Source of the DNA: Candidatus Obscuribacterales bacterium
GTDB lineage: Bacteria; Cyanobacteriota; Vampirovibrionia; Obscuribacterales; Obscuribacteraceae
Assembly: GCA_031292355.1 (NCBI GenBank)
Contig: JARLHI010000042.1
Coordinates: forward strand, 62,001 to 126,000
Length of the DNA stretch: 64,000 bases
Reading direction: 5' to 3'
The position numbers and the translations under genes are program-made. Each line of letters opens with the position of its first letter. Position 1 is the first letter of the stretch. Positions 36,175-45,771 of this stretch are shown one piece after another. The notes below the pieces were generated by a model. The model was not told the DNA's origin. It was given only the letters and a program-made list of their open reading frames with translations, and searched no databases.

Positions 36175-38820
36175 ATGAATTTAGACCGCTTCACAAACAA
36201 AGCTCAAGAGGCAATTACCGCCTGCCGCAGTCTGCTCTCGAAATTCGGTCACAGCCAGGTCACTCCCGAACATTTACTTCTGGCAGTGCTGGAACAGGAA
36301 GAAGGCATCGCTGTAAAAATTCTCGAAAGGCTGGAAGTTAAGCCTCAAGTTGTCATTGATGAGACAACCTCCTATTTGAAACGTCAACCCCATGGTGGCA
36401 CAGTTAACACTGCCAAAGACGAAATTCAAATATCCAACAAACTTTCTCAGCTGCTCGAAGAGGCGCAAAAAGAATCAGAGCAGTTAAAAGATGAATTCAT
36501 CAGCGTCGAACATTTGATGCTTGCCTTCTGCGATGAAAAGAAAAATCAATCCGGCACCATATTAAAAGCTCACGGTGTCACACGCGACCGCATCTTAAAA
36601 GTGCTCACAGCCATTCGCGGCAAACAACGAGTCACCAGTCAGGACCCTGAAGCCACTTATGAAGCTCTTTCGCGTTATGGCAGAGATCTGACAGAAATGG
36701 CCGCCAAAGGCAAACTCGATCCTGTAATTGGTCGAGACGATGAAATTCGTCGTTGCATGCAAGTGCTATCACGACGCACCAAGAACAATCCAGTTTTAGT
36801 CGGCGAGCCAGGCGTAGGTAAAACGGCAATCGTCGAAGGTCTGGCTATTCGTATCACCAAAGGGGATGTGCCCGAGGGTCTTAAGGACAAAAAGCTAATC
36901 ACATTAGACATGGGTTCGCTGATTGCCGGGGCTAAATTTCGTGGTGAATTCGAAGAGCGATTAAAAGCTGTATTAAAAGAAGTGATTGACTCCGAAGGAC
37001 AGATCATTCTTTTCATCGACGAATTGCACACTGTTGTGGGCGCCGGCTCAAGCGGCGAAGGTTCAATGGACGCAGGCAATTTACTTAAGCCACCGCTTGC
37101 TCGCGGTGAATTGCATTGCATTGGTGCTACAACTCTTGACGAATATCGCAAACATATAGAAAAAGATCCGGCTCTCGAACGACGCTTTCAGCAAGTCTTT
37201 GTCGATCAACCAAGCGTCGAAGAGACGATTTCAATTTTGCGTGGTCTCAAAGAACGATATGAAGTCCACCATGGTGTGCGGATCAAGGACTCGGCACTAG
37301 TTGGTGCAGCTGTGCTGTCGCATCGTTATATTACAGACCGTTCATTGCCCGACAAAGCAATCGACCTGGTAGACGAAGCGGCTGCTCGCATGCGCATAGA
37401 AATCGATTCGATGCCGACCGAATTAGATGAACTCGAACGCCGTCGCATTCAGCTCGAAATTGAGCGTGAAGCTCTGAAAAAGGAAGTCGATCCAGCTTCG
37501 CGTGATCGGCTAGAAAAACTCGAGAAAGAGTTGGGCGATCTTAAAGAAAGAGCGGACGTTCTTAGAGCTCAATGGCAATTCGAAAAGCAAGCTTTAAATC
37601 GTGTGCAATCGATTAAGTCAGAAATCGAATCGACCAAAATCCTTATTGAAAGAGCCGAAAGAGAAACCGATCTACAAAAAGCAGCTGAATTGAAATTCGG
37701 CACAATGATCGAATTGAACAAACAGCTAAAAGAGGAAGAGGACAAATTTACGCATGAAAAAGGTCGTCGGCTTCTTAAAGAAGAAATTGATGAAGACGAC
37801 ATTGCTGAAATTGTTTCGAAGTGGACTGGCATTCCCGTAACCAAATTGTTGGAAGGTGAAGTACAAAAATTACTCCGTCTAGAAGAGCATTTGCACGACA
37901 GAGTAATTGGTCAAGACGAAGCCATTGAAGTAGTTTCTAACGCAGTCAGACGTGCTCGTGCAGGCTTGAAAGATCCCAATCGACCAATTGGTAGTTTCTT
38001 ATTTCTTGGACCAACTGGTGTTGGAAAAACCGAATTGGCGAAAGCCCTTGCTGAATTTCTCTTCGATGACGAATCGGCAATTGTGCGCATTGACATGTCT
38101 GAATATCAGGAACGTCATACGGTTGCTCGCCTGATTGGTGCGCCGCCTGGATACATAGGCTATGACGAAGGTGGTCAGTTGACTGAAGCGGTCAGACGAC
38201 GCTCCTATTCTTGCGTTTTATTCGACGAAATTGAAAAAGCACACAGCGATGTTTTCAATATTCTGTTGCAGGTTCTTGATGAAGGTCATTTGACCGATTC
38301 GAAAGGACGCAAGGTGGACTTTAAAAACACCGTATTGATCATGACCTCAAATATCGGCTCTCAGCACATTCTGGACTACCAGTTGCGCTCGGCAGTCGAG
38401 GGAGATTCGGGCTATACAATAATGAAAGAGCGCGTGCTTGGCGCATTACGCGAGCACTTCCGCCCAGAATTCTTGAATAGAATCGATGAGACTGTGGTCT
38501 TCCACGCTTTAACAGCTGAGCAGCTGAAGAAGATTGTGGACATCCAGTTGCATCAGTTGAACAAGCGCTTGATTGATCGAAAGATCACACTTGTTGCCTC
38601 TGAAGCAGCGAGCGAATTTCTCGCAAGAACTGGCTATGACCCAGTCTATGGTGCAAGACCACTGCGCCGTCTAATTCAAAGAGACATAGAAAATCCACTC
38701 TCGCTGGAATTGCTGAAAGGCAACTTTAATGATGGCGATATGATCTCTATTGATTCGAATGGCGAAAAGTTGATCTTTCAAAAAATGATGCCTGCTCTGG
38801 TCACAGCCGCAAGCACCTAA
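36175..38820 (+). CDS. clpB: ClpB disaggregase
   Basis: Hexameric AAA+ chaperone that, with DnaK, rescues aggregated proteins. 881 residues: an N-terminal double Clp-N repeat (1-150), AAA-1 with Walker [14 protein letters not shown], the M domain coiled coil (about 410-530, the feature that separates ClpB from ClpA/C), and AAA-2 with [14 protein letters not shown] and [11 protein letters not shown]. The aromatic pore loop [12 protein letters not shown] is intact. The ribosome site is AAAGGAC. No CIRCE or clear promoter was found in the 211-base upstream gap. Confidence 0.97.
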   Translation: MNLDRFTNKAQEAITACRSLLSKFGHSQVTPEHLLLAVLEQEEGIAVKILERLEVKPQVVIDETTSYLKRQPHGGTVNTAKDEIQISNKLSQLLEEAQKESEQLKDEFISVEHLMLAFCDEKKNQSGTILKAHGVTRDRILKVLTAIRGKQRVTSQDPEATYEALSRYGRDLTEMAAKGKLDPVIGRDDEIRRCMQVLSRRTKNNPVLVGEPGVGKTAIVEGLAIRITKGDVPEGLKDKKLITLDMGSLIAGAKFRGEFEERLKAVLKEVIDSEGQIILFIDELHTVVGAGSSGEGSMDAGNLLKPPLARGELHCIGATTLDEYRKHIEKDPALERRFQQVFVDQPSVEETISILRGLKERYEVHHGVRIKDSALVGAAVLSHRYITDRSLPDKAIDLVDEAAARMRIEIDSMPTELDELERRRIQLEIEREALKKEVDPASRDRLEKLEKELGDLKERADVLRAQWQFEKQALNRVQSIKSEIESTKILIERAERETDLQKAAELKFGTMIELNKQLKEEEDKFTHEKGRRLLKEEIDEDDIAEIVSKWTGIPVTKLLEGEVQKLLRLEEHLHDRVIGQDEAIEVVSNAVRRARAGLKDPNRPIGSFLFLGPTGVGKTELAKALAEFLFDDESAIVRIDMSEYQERHTVARLIGAPPGYIGYDEGGQLTEAVRRRSYSCVLFDEIEKAHSDVFNILLQVLDEGHLTDSKGRKVDFKNTVLIMTSNIGSQHILDYQLRSAVEGDSGYTIMKERVLGALREHFRPEFLNRIDETVVFHALTAEQLKKIVDIQLHQLNKRLIDRKITLVASEAASEFLARTGYDPVYGARPLRRLIQRDIENPLSLELLKGNFNDGDMISIDSNGEKLIFQKMMPALVTAAST

Positions 38821-38852
38821 TAGTGACTCTGTGAAATCGACTAACTAAAAAT

Positions 38853-38893
38853 GATGGCTGCCTGAAATCACGTTGGGCAGCCATCACTCTTTT
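38853..38893 (+). terminator. Intrinsic terminator of clpB
   Basis: A perfect 10-bp stem (GATGGCTGCC at 38853-38862, GGCAGCCATC at 38876-38885) with a 13-base loop, followed by ACTCTTTT. It starts 33 bases after the clpB stop. Confidence 0.8.
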
Positions 38894-39032
38894 CTGAAGG
38901 CGCGTGAAAAGATTTCTCAAAAGCCCACTTGCAAGGCTCAGTGCCCGGCGGGTGTCTGCTATCACGCATTTACTGTATTATAAGTGAGTTGTCCGACTCG
39001 ACAATTACCAGTCAAAATTTACCAGGCACAGC

Positions 39033-40904
39033 ATGGCAGAGGACCAGTCAGTATCAGCAGCGCTCGAAGATGCATGCAAACTTGCAGATGCAGGTAGACA
39101 TATTGAGGCGCTGGCGAAACTGCAAGTAGTGCTGAAAAACGACCCGGAAAATATCGAAGCTATATACCAGAGGGCAATGATGCGCTGGTACCGGGGCGAA
39201 GACGAGCGCGCGATCGAAGACTTTTCAACGGTGATCAAAGCAAATTCCAGGCACACCAAGGCATATCATCATCGCGCCAGTGTCTATGTTGATATTGACG
39301 ATTTTGAAGAGGCAATTTTAAACTACTCAAAAGCAATTGAAATCGACGAAAATTATTTCGACGCCTACCTCGGGCGCGGCACCACTTTCGCCATCCTCAA
39401 CCGCATGGACGAGGCCATTGCCGACTACCAACGAGCCATTCAATTGCAGCCGGATAGCGCCACTGCGTTCCAGTTACAGGGAGCGGCCTGGCAAAGCAAC
39501 GGTGACCATCACAAGGCGATCGAAAATTTCAATAAATCGATCAGTCTCGATCCCGAAGACTTTAATACTTTTTTGCGACGCGCTTTTTCATACAAAGCTC
39601 TCGATGAAAATCAAAAAGCTGTTCATGACTACACACAAGCTATCAGTCTCAAGAACGACTGTCACCCAGCTTTACTAAATCGCGCCCAGTCTCTTCTAAA
39701 ACTGGGAAGATTCCGCGATTCACTCAAAGATTTCGACCAGGCACTAAGTATCGATCCCGAACATGCATTTACGCTCTGTGAACGTGGATATTTATTGCAA
39801 CAGTTGCGAAATCACGATCAAGCAATTGAGGATTTCACCCACTCATTGCGCATCGATCCAACTATGGCCAAAGCCAGACGCGGCCGAGCGATTTCATTTA
39901 CGAAATTAGGCAATGGCGAGCGAGCGGTAGCCGACGTGCAAATGGCGATGGCGCTTGATCCTGACAGTGCCGAAACCAGCGATTTGCGTGAATACGTATA
40001 TGCTCGCTTTGGTCAGTATTATGATGCTATCGCAGATAACTCGCGCATCATCAAAGAGCAAGGCGATGACCTCGCCGCTTATTTCGACAGAGGCTATGCC
40101 TATTTAGAAATCGGCGAATACGAAAAAGCCGTGCATGACTTCAGCTTCGTCATTACAAAAAACTCTGAAGATGCAAAAGCCTTGTGTAATCGGGGCAATG
40201 CTTTTATAAAGATCGGCAATTATCGCCTGGCTCTCAATGATCTCAATCGCGCAGTGGACCTTGGTCCGTGGGATGCCGTCGCTTGGAACAATCGCGGCGC
40301 TATTCATGCCAAACTGGGTGATTTCGAAAAAGCTTTGAATGATCACGACAAAGCAATCGCGAGAGATGGCAGTCACGCCATTTATTTTTTCAATCGTGCA
40401 TTTGCCCTGGTACAACTGCAACAAGACGCAAGAGCCATTGAAGACTTCACTCGTTCAATAGAATTAGATCCAGACAATGCGCAGGCTTTCGCTCAGAGGG
40501 GATTGGCATACTACAACCTGCGTCAATTTGATGACTGCCTTGATGATTTGAATCATGCCTTGAAATTGAACCCGGAAGAGCCAGCCTGCCATTTCTATAG
40601 AGCGAGCGTACACCTGCATCAAAAGCTTTATTTGAACAGTCTTGATGATTTTGCCCACGTGCTTGAAGCGAACCCCGCTGATAGTGCCGCCTGGTACGGC
40701 CACGGTGTTTCGAATATGAAACTTGGCCGATTTCAACGAGCTGTAGATGACTTTACGCAGGTCATCGCCATGGACCGCAAAAATATAAGAGCATATTTGT
40801 TGCGAGCTGATTCTTATAAAAGCCTAGGTCGCGACGACCGAGCGACAATGGACAGAGACAAAGCAAGAGCACTCGAAGCAGACCAAGACGCTGCTAGCGC
40901 CTAA
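39033..40904 (+). CDS. Large tetratricopeptide-repeat protein
   Basis: 623 residues made almost entirely of about 17-18 TPR motifs of 34 residues, such as AIEDFTRSIELDPDNAQAFA and its many variants. No signal peptide or membrane segment, so a cytosolic scaffold is expected. It probably forms a long superhelix that binds other proteins. The stop codon overlaps the stop of the convergent larC-like gene (shared CTAA), so no room is left for a terminator between them. Specific function unknown. Confidence 0.9.
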   Translation: MAEDQSVSAALEDACKLADAGRHIEALAKLQVVLKNDPENIEAIYQRAMMRWYRGEDERAIEDFSTVIKANSRHTKAYHHRASVYVDIDDFEEAILNYSKAIEIDENYFDAYLGRGTTFAILNRMDEAIADYQRAIQLQPDSATAFQLQGAAWQSNGDHHKAIENFNKSISLDPEDFNTFLRRAFSYKALDENQKAVHDYTQAISLKNDCHPALLNRAQSLLKLGRFRDSLKDFDQALSIDPEHAFTLCERGYLLQQLRNHDQAIEDFTHSLRIDPTMAKARRGRAISFTKLGNGERAVADVQMAMALDPDSAETSDLREYVYARFGQYYDAIADNSRIIKEQGDDLAAYFDRGYAYLEIGEYEKAVHDFSFVITKNSEDAKALCNRGNAFIKIGNYRLALNDLNRAVDLGPWDAVAWNNRGAIHAKLGDFEKALNDHDKAIARDGSHAIYFFNRAFALVQLQQDARAIEDFTRSIELDPDNAQAFAQRGLAYYNLRQFDDCLDDLNHALKLNPEEPACHFYRASVHLHQKLYLNSLDDFAHVLEANPADSAAWYGHGVSNMKLGRFQRAVDDFTQVIAMDRKNIRAYLLRADSYKSLGRDDRATMDRDKARALEADQDAASA

Positions 40905-42508
40905 AGCACCAGTTTTATCTGGCGGGTCTGGCAGTACTTTTTCAATTGACTTAAAACGACCTGGTGCGGCATAGACAAGTTAGGCGTACCATTTTCTTTG
41001 AGCACGTGATTATGCCAGGTAACGACACACGGCGCGAGCTTCCCTAGAGCTGCCTCAAGTTCAATGAAATTCTTCACAGTGACACTATATTCGGTGACTT
41101 CAGCGAGCGTTTTTTCTTCTTTAGAAGCCGGCAAAAGTGAATAATGCCATTTGCCACCAACATTCCAGGAATAAATTTCGAATCCGCCTTCATTCCTCAA
41201 AGAGCTAGTCCGAGCCTGACTTAAGGTACGACCGAACTGAGCAGCAGTAGATTTCGCAAGCACTGGAAACGAGATAAGGCACGTAAACATAATTACGACG
41301 ACTACAGATTTCAGTGCCTTGTGGTCCAATTTAATCAACGCAAGGCGTATTACCTCCTGCACCGATTGTCCTGAAAATCTAGCATAAGCGGCACAGTCCT
41401 CATATTCAGGCTGAGCATTGACGACATTGCCCTGCAAGTCAAAACCAATTTTGATTCGAACTTGATGCCCCTCTTCCAGTACAACAGATTTATGTTCGCG
41501 TTCAGCAACAGAGCGTTCGCAATCATAGCTACGAATGCCCAGCGTGGATGTCTGCGCAAATATCGTAGACCGCATTTTCTCTTTATCTTCAAGATTGCAC
41601 AGAACAGTCAAAAGATGGCCACCACGCCCTTTTTTCATGATTACCGGACTGATGAAAACATCAAGAGCGCCAATTGCAAATAATTCCTCGGCCGCAAAAG
41701 AAAGTATCTGAGGAGACAAATCGTCCAAATTGGCTTCGAGCACACTAATCAATTCTGAGCGAAAACGCGCGGCTTTGATCTCTCCAACCAATGTTCGACA
41801 GATACTATCTTGGGCATTACCGCCGCTCCACCCATAACCCACCTGGCGCAAAGCACCAAATGATGGCATCGACCAGTTGCTTACGACTGTCGTTAAAACT
41901 GCTGCAACTACAGCTGAACTCAGTCCAGCACTCTCGTTAATAGTTGCTGCTGCGGCCTCGCGGACAAGGCAATCAATTGTTTGAGGTGAAAAGTCACCAG
42001 TGCTTTTTTTGGTGGACCATAGATTATGCCCAGACAATAACGCAACCGGTGCAGAAAAAACGTTATCAATGTTCATCGATTTGTAAGCTAGAGCAAAACC
42101 GATAATTTGCAAAAGCGTTTTTTCTAGAATCTGTTTACTCAACATAAGCTGGCTAAGACTAATACCGCGCACTTGTGCTTCACTTTCCAGCAAGCGAGAG
42201 AAAATGGTGCGGCACAGGTTTTTCACTGAATTCTCGCATTGACATTTTTCTAAGTCATTGAGGACGTCCTGAGCCGGAATAATATCATCGGGCGTCGAAT
42301 TGCGACTGCGCTCGAAGCACAATTTTTTAACTTGAACGGTTTGCCAGACAGCATCAGCAAGGGCAATGTCAAAATCGAGCCCCATGCACTCTTCGACCAT
42401 TTTGATGTCCTTGTGCCACTGATCAAAACTCAATCCAGCGCTAAAGAACGAAGCTGTAAGTGAATCAATATCAACGGCTGATTGGCAATCAAAATAAACT
42501 ATCTGCAA
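40901..42508 (-). CDS. LarC-like nickel-insertion protein fused to a signal-peptide-like exported domain
   Basis: 535 residues. Residues 1-390 match LarC (DUF111), which inserts nickel into the pincer cofactor: EANLDDLSPQILSFAAEEL, GALDVFISPVIMKKGRGG and the C-terminal EYEDCAAYAR. The usual N-terminal GxSGDM element is lost (DCQSAVDIDS here). At residue 391 a signal-peptide-like stretch begins (KSVVVVIMFTCLISFPVLAK), followed by about 120 residues of an unknown domain. An internal TTG (41338) and an AGGAGG (41353-41358) lie at the junction, so the tail may also be made separately. Activity of the LarC part is uncertain. Confidence 0.75.
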   Translation of the reverse strand: MQIVYFDCQSAVDIDSLTASFFSAGLSFDQWHKDIKMVEECMGLDFDIALADAVWQTVQVKKLCFERSRNSTPDDIIPAQDVLNDLEKCQCENSVKNLCRTIFSRLLESEAQVRGISLSQLMLSKQILEKTLLQIIGFALAYKSMNIDNVFSAPVALLSGHNLWSTKKSTGDFSPQTIDCLVREAAAATINESAGLSSAVVAAVLTTVVSNWSMPSFGALRQVGYGWSGGNAQDSICRTLVGEIKAARFRSELISVLEANLDDLSPQILSFAAEELFAIGALDVFISPVIMKKGRGGHLLTVLCNLEDKEKMRSTIFAQTSTLGIRSYDCERSVAEREHKSVVLEEGHQVRIKIGFDLQGNVVNAQPEYEDCAAYARFSGQSVQEVIRLALIKLDHKALKSVVVVIMFTCLISFPVLAKSTAAQFGRTLSQARTSSLRNEGGFEIYSWNVGGKWHYSLLPASKEEKTLAEVTEYSVTVKNFIELEAALGKLAPCVVTWHNHVLKENGTPNLSMPHQVVLSQLKKYCQTRQIKLVL

Positions 42509-42521
42509 GTTAGCTCCTTTC

Positions 42522-43175
42522 TTACCTTGAAGAGGAAAGGCTTATGTCATCTAGAGTGGTATCACAGAGAACCTCAAAATCTTTCTCAAAATGACCGTTT
42601 GCCTCACTATATTTGCTGTTAGAAACAGTCATGTGCTTTTTTCCAGGCGTCAGTGTCAACGCAAAACTACCATCGCGAGCCGTTTTTGCAGCCCCCCCTG
42701 AATGCACCTTGCTCGAGCCTTCTTCATCGGCTGAAATCACTTTTACAGATATTGCTTTAACTCCGCGTCCTTGAGAAACTACGCGCCCGTTAATACGAAA
42801 ACCTTTTTGCAAAGTGAAAAGAAATCTGCGCGTGATACCACCTGGAATATTTTCAACGAAAGCTGATGCCAGTCCACTTTTTTCATCCGGTACGACATCC
42901 AGATTGCAGATAACACAGGCCTCATGGTGAATGGCGAAAGAACCATTTTTATCTGTTTCTTCAGTGGCGATGACGACACCCTTTTCGTTACTGACACTGA
43001 CTTGGGCGCCGGACACAGGTCTTCTCTGCTCATCGGTCAGTCTTCCAGTTATTTCAGGCAGCGGCAAAGGATCAGTTTTTTTGTTGGCTAAAGCCTGTCC
43101 TTGAGCAATTATAGAAACACACAAAATTGCTACTTTCGTGATTCTGTTGATTGTATTGACGGTGTTTTCTCTCAT
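42522..43175 (-). CDS. Secreted protein with carboxypeptidase-regulatory-like repeats
   Basis: 217 residues from ATG 43175; the frame continues to 43244 without a signal. The N-terminus is a signal peptide (ITKVAILCVSIIAQGQALA). Two Ig-like modules follow: ITGRLTDEQRRPVSGAQVSV with DKNGSFAIHHE, and INGRVVSQGRGVKAISVKVI with ARDGSFALTLTPG, both of the CarboxypepD_reg type. Such domains are structural parts of surface or secreted proteins. It starts upstream of the larC-like gene (14-base gap) and is probably cotranscribed with it, which supports an envelope link for the fused tail there. Confidence 0.75.
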   Translation of the reverse strand: MRENTVNTINRITKVAILCVSIIAQGQALANKKTDPLPLPEITGRLTDEQRRPVSGAQVSVSNEKGVVIATEETDKNGSFAIHHEACVICNLDVVPDEKSGLASAFVENIPGGITRRFLFTLQKGFRINGRVVSQGRGVKAISVKVISADEEGSSKVHSGGAAKTARDGSFALTLTPGKKHMTVSNSKYSEANGHFEKDFEVLCDTTLDDISLSSSR

Positions 43176-43315
43176 CAGCCTTTTTTCAAACCTGCGATAT
43201 CGTCGATGGCAAAACGAAAAGTCCAGCATAACAGAGCTTATCAAATCGACATCTTACCCATCAGCTGAAGCTTCTGCAATTGCAGTCTACCGCCTGGTTC
43301 TTGTAAACTCTACTC

Positions 43316-44434
43316 ATGCCTATCAACATCGGTTCACTAACTTTAAAGAGCCGCGTCTACGTGCCACCAATGGCCGGTGTTACCGACCTCGTCTTTCGCA
43401 GCATTGTCAGGCGCATCGATCCTGAGTGCATGCTCGCCACTGAAATGGTCTCCAGCAAAGCATTGATGCATCGACCGGAGAAGACTCGCATCATGGATTT
43501 GAATCTCAACGAAAAGCCAACCGGTATTCAAATCTTCGGTCACGAGCCAGACGTTATGGCTTATGCGGCAAAAATGGCCGAAGCTCACGGCGCCGATTTC
43601 GTCGACATCAACATGGGCTGCCCTGTTCCTAAAATTACTAAAGGCAAAGACGGTTGCGCTTTGATGCGTGAGCCCGATTTAGCACGAGAAATCGTCGAGA
43701 CAGTAAAAGCATCAATCAATATCCCGCTGACTGTGAAATTTAGACTAGGCTGGGACGACGACTCTCGCAACGCTGTCGAGTTCGGACAGATGCTCGAAAA
43801 AGCAGGCGCCTGCGCCGTCACTGTGCATGGACGAACACGCCAGCAATTGTATTCAGGTAAGGCAGACTGGGACTTTATCGCTCAGGTGAAAAAGGGGCTG
43901 TCCATTCCAGTTTTTGGCAATGGTGATGTTTTTGAACCTGAAGATGCCATTGCTTTACTGGAAAAGGCTGGCGTCGACGGCGTTGCCGTTGCTCGGGGCA
44001 CGCTAGGTAATCCCTGGCTCATTCCTAGAATCACTAAATACATAGAAACTGGCATTCTCGATGGTCCGCCGCGCGACATCGAGCGACTGATCAGCGCTTA
44101 TTTGCACTGTGTTGGCTTGATCCGCTACAAAGGCTCAAAAATTGGCACCAATGAAAGTCGCCGTCATCTCACCCATTACACCAAAGGCATTGTCGGCAGC
44201 GCACCGTATCGAGCTCGACTGACGCAAATTGAAAATGCTCATGATGCTGCCGTCATTCTGGCTGAACTTGCAGAAATGGTCGAAGGAACTGATGGTAAGA
44301 AGGAATTTTTACTTGCAGTAGAGCAAGAGAATTTCGAAAATGGCAAAGATCCAGGCAAAAGGGACAGCAATTGCGAAGGCAGCATCCATGCCCCAATTGA
44401 CTTCAGCGCCGTCTCGCCATTCGCAAAACCATAG
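43316..44434 (+). CDS. dus: tRNA-dihydrouridine synthase
   Basis: Reduces uridines in the D loop of tRNA with FMN and NADPH. 372 residues with a TIM barrel: VPPMAGVTDLVFR, the family signature DINMGCPVPKITKGKDGCALM with the active-site Cys, TVKFRLGWDDD, VTVHGRTRQQLYSGKADWD and NGDVFEPEDA. The DusB group fits best, from the KITK and GCALM pattern. The last 40 residues (after LAELAEMVEG) are unlike the family and overlap a hydrophobic frame on the other strand. Confidence 0.95.
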   Translation: MPINIGSLTLKSRVYVPPMAGVTDLVFRSIVRRIDPECMLATEMVSSKALMHRPEKTRIMDLNLNEKPTGIQIFGHEPDVMAYAAKMAEAHGADFVDINMGCPVPKITKGKDGCALMREPDLAREIVETVKASINIPLTVKFRLGWDDDSRNAVEFGQMLEKAGACAVTVHGRTRQQLYSGKADWDFIAQVKKGLSIPVFGNGDVFEPEDAIALLEKAGVDGVAVARGTLGNPWLIPRITKYIETGILDGPPRDIERLISAYLHCVGLIRYKGSKIGTNESRRHLTHYTKGIVGSAPYRARLTQIENAHDAAVILAELAEMVEGTDGKKEFLLAVEQENFENGKDPGKRDSNCEGSIHAPIDFSAVSPFAKP

Positions 44435-44518
44435 AACACCGTTGAGAAAGGGCGTCATGGTCCAACCCATAATGCCTGCCATAAAGGCGACGATCATCAT
44501 ACATGTCCATAAATCCAT
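44309..44518 (-). CDS. Possible small membrane protein overlapping the dus 3' end
   Basis: 69 residues, two strongly hydrophobic helices (TCMMIVAFMAGIMGW and FAIAVPFAWIFAIFEILLL) joined by a short polar loop with Trp residues. It overlaps the last 126 bases of dus on the other strand, the part where the dus product departs from its family. No ribosome site is convincing, so it may be a chance frame. Confidence 0.3.
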   Translation of the reverse strand: MDLWTCMMIVAFMAGIMGWTMTPFLNGVLWFCEWRDGAEVNWGMDAAFAIAVPFAWIFAIFEILLLYCK

Positions 44519-44648
44519 AACGCCAGCCAGAATTTCTATGTAGGGTGCGTAACGACTGGGTTCAGTTTATCGATCACCATCTGTTTTGACAACGGGAATT
44601 CTCCCATGGCCAGCTGAATTTCTTTCGAATTTTTAAATATTTCTCCAG

Positions 44649-44684
44649 GCGCGCTGCCAAGAGGAGTCGCGCTTGACAGCGCGC
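44649..44684. repeat. GC-rich 8-bp inverted repeat
   Basis: GCGCGCTG (44649-44656) and CAGCGCGC (44677-44684) flank a 20-base loop in the gap between dus and rpoZ. No T-run on either side, so it is not a normal terminator; it could be a protein-binding site or RNA structure. Confidence 0.4.
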
Positions 44685-44699
44685 AAAACCCCCGCAGAC

Positions 44700-44730
44700 A
44701 AAAGCAGATGCCGCAATAAGCGCCATCTGC
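44700..44730 (-). terminator. Intrinsic terminator of gmk-rpoZ
   Basis: On the minus strand GCAGATG (44730-44724) pairs with CATCTGC (44710-44704), with inner CGC/GCG pairing and a short loop, followed by TTTT. It lies 34 bases after the rpoZ stop. Confidence 0.7.
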
Positions 44731-44763
44731 GTCAATTATTTGTAAGTCAGCCTCAGGCTCGTC

Positions 44764-44976
44764 CTAGTAGACGCCGTAGCCAGAGGTCGAAATCATGATT
44801 GTACCGTCGCCTTCAGCAGCAACCATCTGTAATGCCTGAATGACGGCATTCGTTGCTTTATGCTGATCACGCGTTTCAGTTTTGATTTGTTTGGCGCGCT
44901 GTGCGACTTTTAGAACCAACTCATAGCGATTGGTATCTTTGTCTAGCAGTTGGTCAAGAATTCTTGTTGTGCTCAT
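44764..44976 (-). CDS. rpoZ: RNA polymerase omega subunit
   Basis: Small subunit that helps fold and hold beta-prime in RNA polymerase. 70 residues from ATG 44976, chosen because family members begin just before the RILDQLLDKDTNRYELVLKV block. The frame is open to ATG 45024, which would add an ill-fitting 16 residues. RYELVLKVAQRAKQI is the defining stretch. The start lies inside the last 23 bases of gmk, a close arrangement common in bacteria. Confidence 0.85.
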   Translation of the reverse strand: MSTTRILDQLLDKDTNRYELVLKVAQRAKQIKTETRDQHKATNAVIQALQMVAAEGDGTIMISTSGYGVY

Positions 44977-45652
44977 TTTTGGGGCTGTTTGCCTCGTTGT
45001 CTCGTATACGACACCTTTCAGCATACACGATATTCGTCAAATTTTTGACAGCCTCATCTACTTTGTCATTTATAACTTCATAGTGGAAGAGCCAGCGTTC
45101 GCGCATTTCCTGCCGGGCTTTGCGCAGTCTTAAAGCCATTTTTATCGGCTCTTCGGTTGCCCGTCCTTTTAAGCGACTTCGCAACGCCTCGAATGAAGGC
45201 GGAGACAGAAAGATCAAAACAGCGGAAGGAAACTTCTCTTTAATCTGCTTGGCGCCCTGGACTTCAATCTCCAGAATGACGTCACGCCCGGCCTTGACTT
45301 CCTGCATGACCCAAGAGCTTGGCGTCCCATAGTTATTTCCAGCGAACTCGGCGAATTCCATGAACATGCCATCGGCCACCATCTGATCGAATTCAGCCTG
45401 GGTGTGAAAGAAATAATCGACACCCGAAATCTCAGATGGACGCCTGGCGCGAGTCGTGACCGAAACCGAGCGCGTTAGCTTCGGCACAGTATCGAGCAGG
45501 CGCTGTACAACCGTACCTTTGCCCACGCCTGACGGACCAGTAATGACAATCAAATTGCCGTGCTTACGAAGCGGACGAATTATGTCCGAGTCATCTTTGG
45601 CTGGCGCTGACTTCTTTCCCATTAATTCAGGACCAACTGATTTGCCTGCCAT
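44954..45652 (-). CDS. gmk: Guanylate kinase
   Basis: Phosphorylates GMP to GDP. 232 residues with P-loop ITGPSGVGKGT (residues 38-46), the GMP-binding SVTTRARRPSEISGVDYFF, and the EIEVQGAKQIKE segment. The core is a normal length; about 30 residues precede it (start may be internal) and a polar Asn/Lys tail of about 20 follows and overlaps rpoZ. Followed by rpoZ and a terminator; the upstream gene RqcH is divergent. Confidence 0.95.
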   Translation of the reverse strand: MAGKSVGPELMGKKSAPAKDDSDIIRPLRKHGNLIVITGPSGVGKGTVVQRLLDTVPKLTRSVSVTTRARRPSEISGVDYFFHTQAEFDQMVADGMFMEFAEFAGNNYGTPSSWVMQEVKAGRDVILEIEVQGAKQIKEKFPSAVLIFLSPPSFEALRSRLKGRATEEPIKMALRLRKARQEMRERWLFHYEVINDKVDEAVKNLTNIVYAERCRIRDNEANSPKNEHNKNS

Positions 45653-45771
45653 TTTGCCGCCTATCAGATATAAGTGGACGGAGTTTCGCTTTCTCGCGTA
45701 CTGCGGGCTTCATAATGATGCTGAGACAGTTTGCTAAATTATGTTCTAATTAAACCCGACCACAAGACGCC

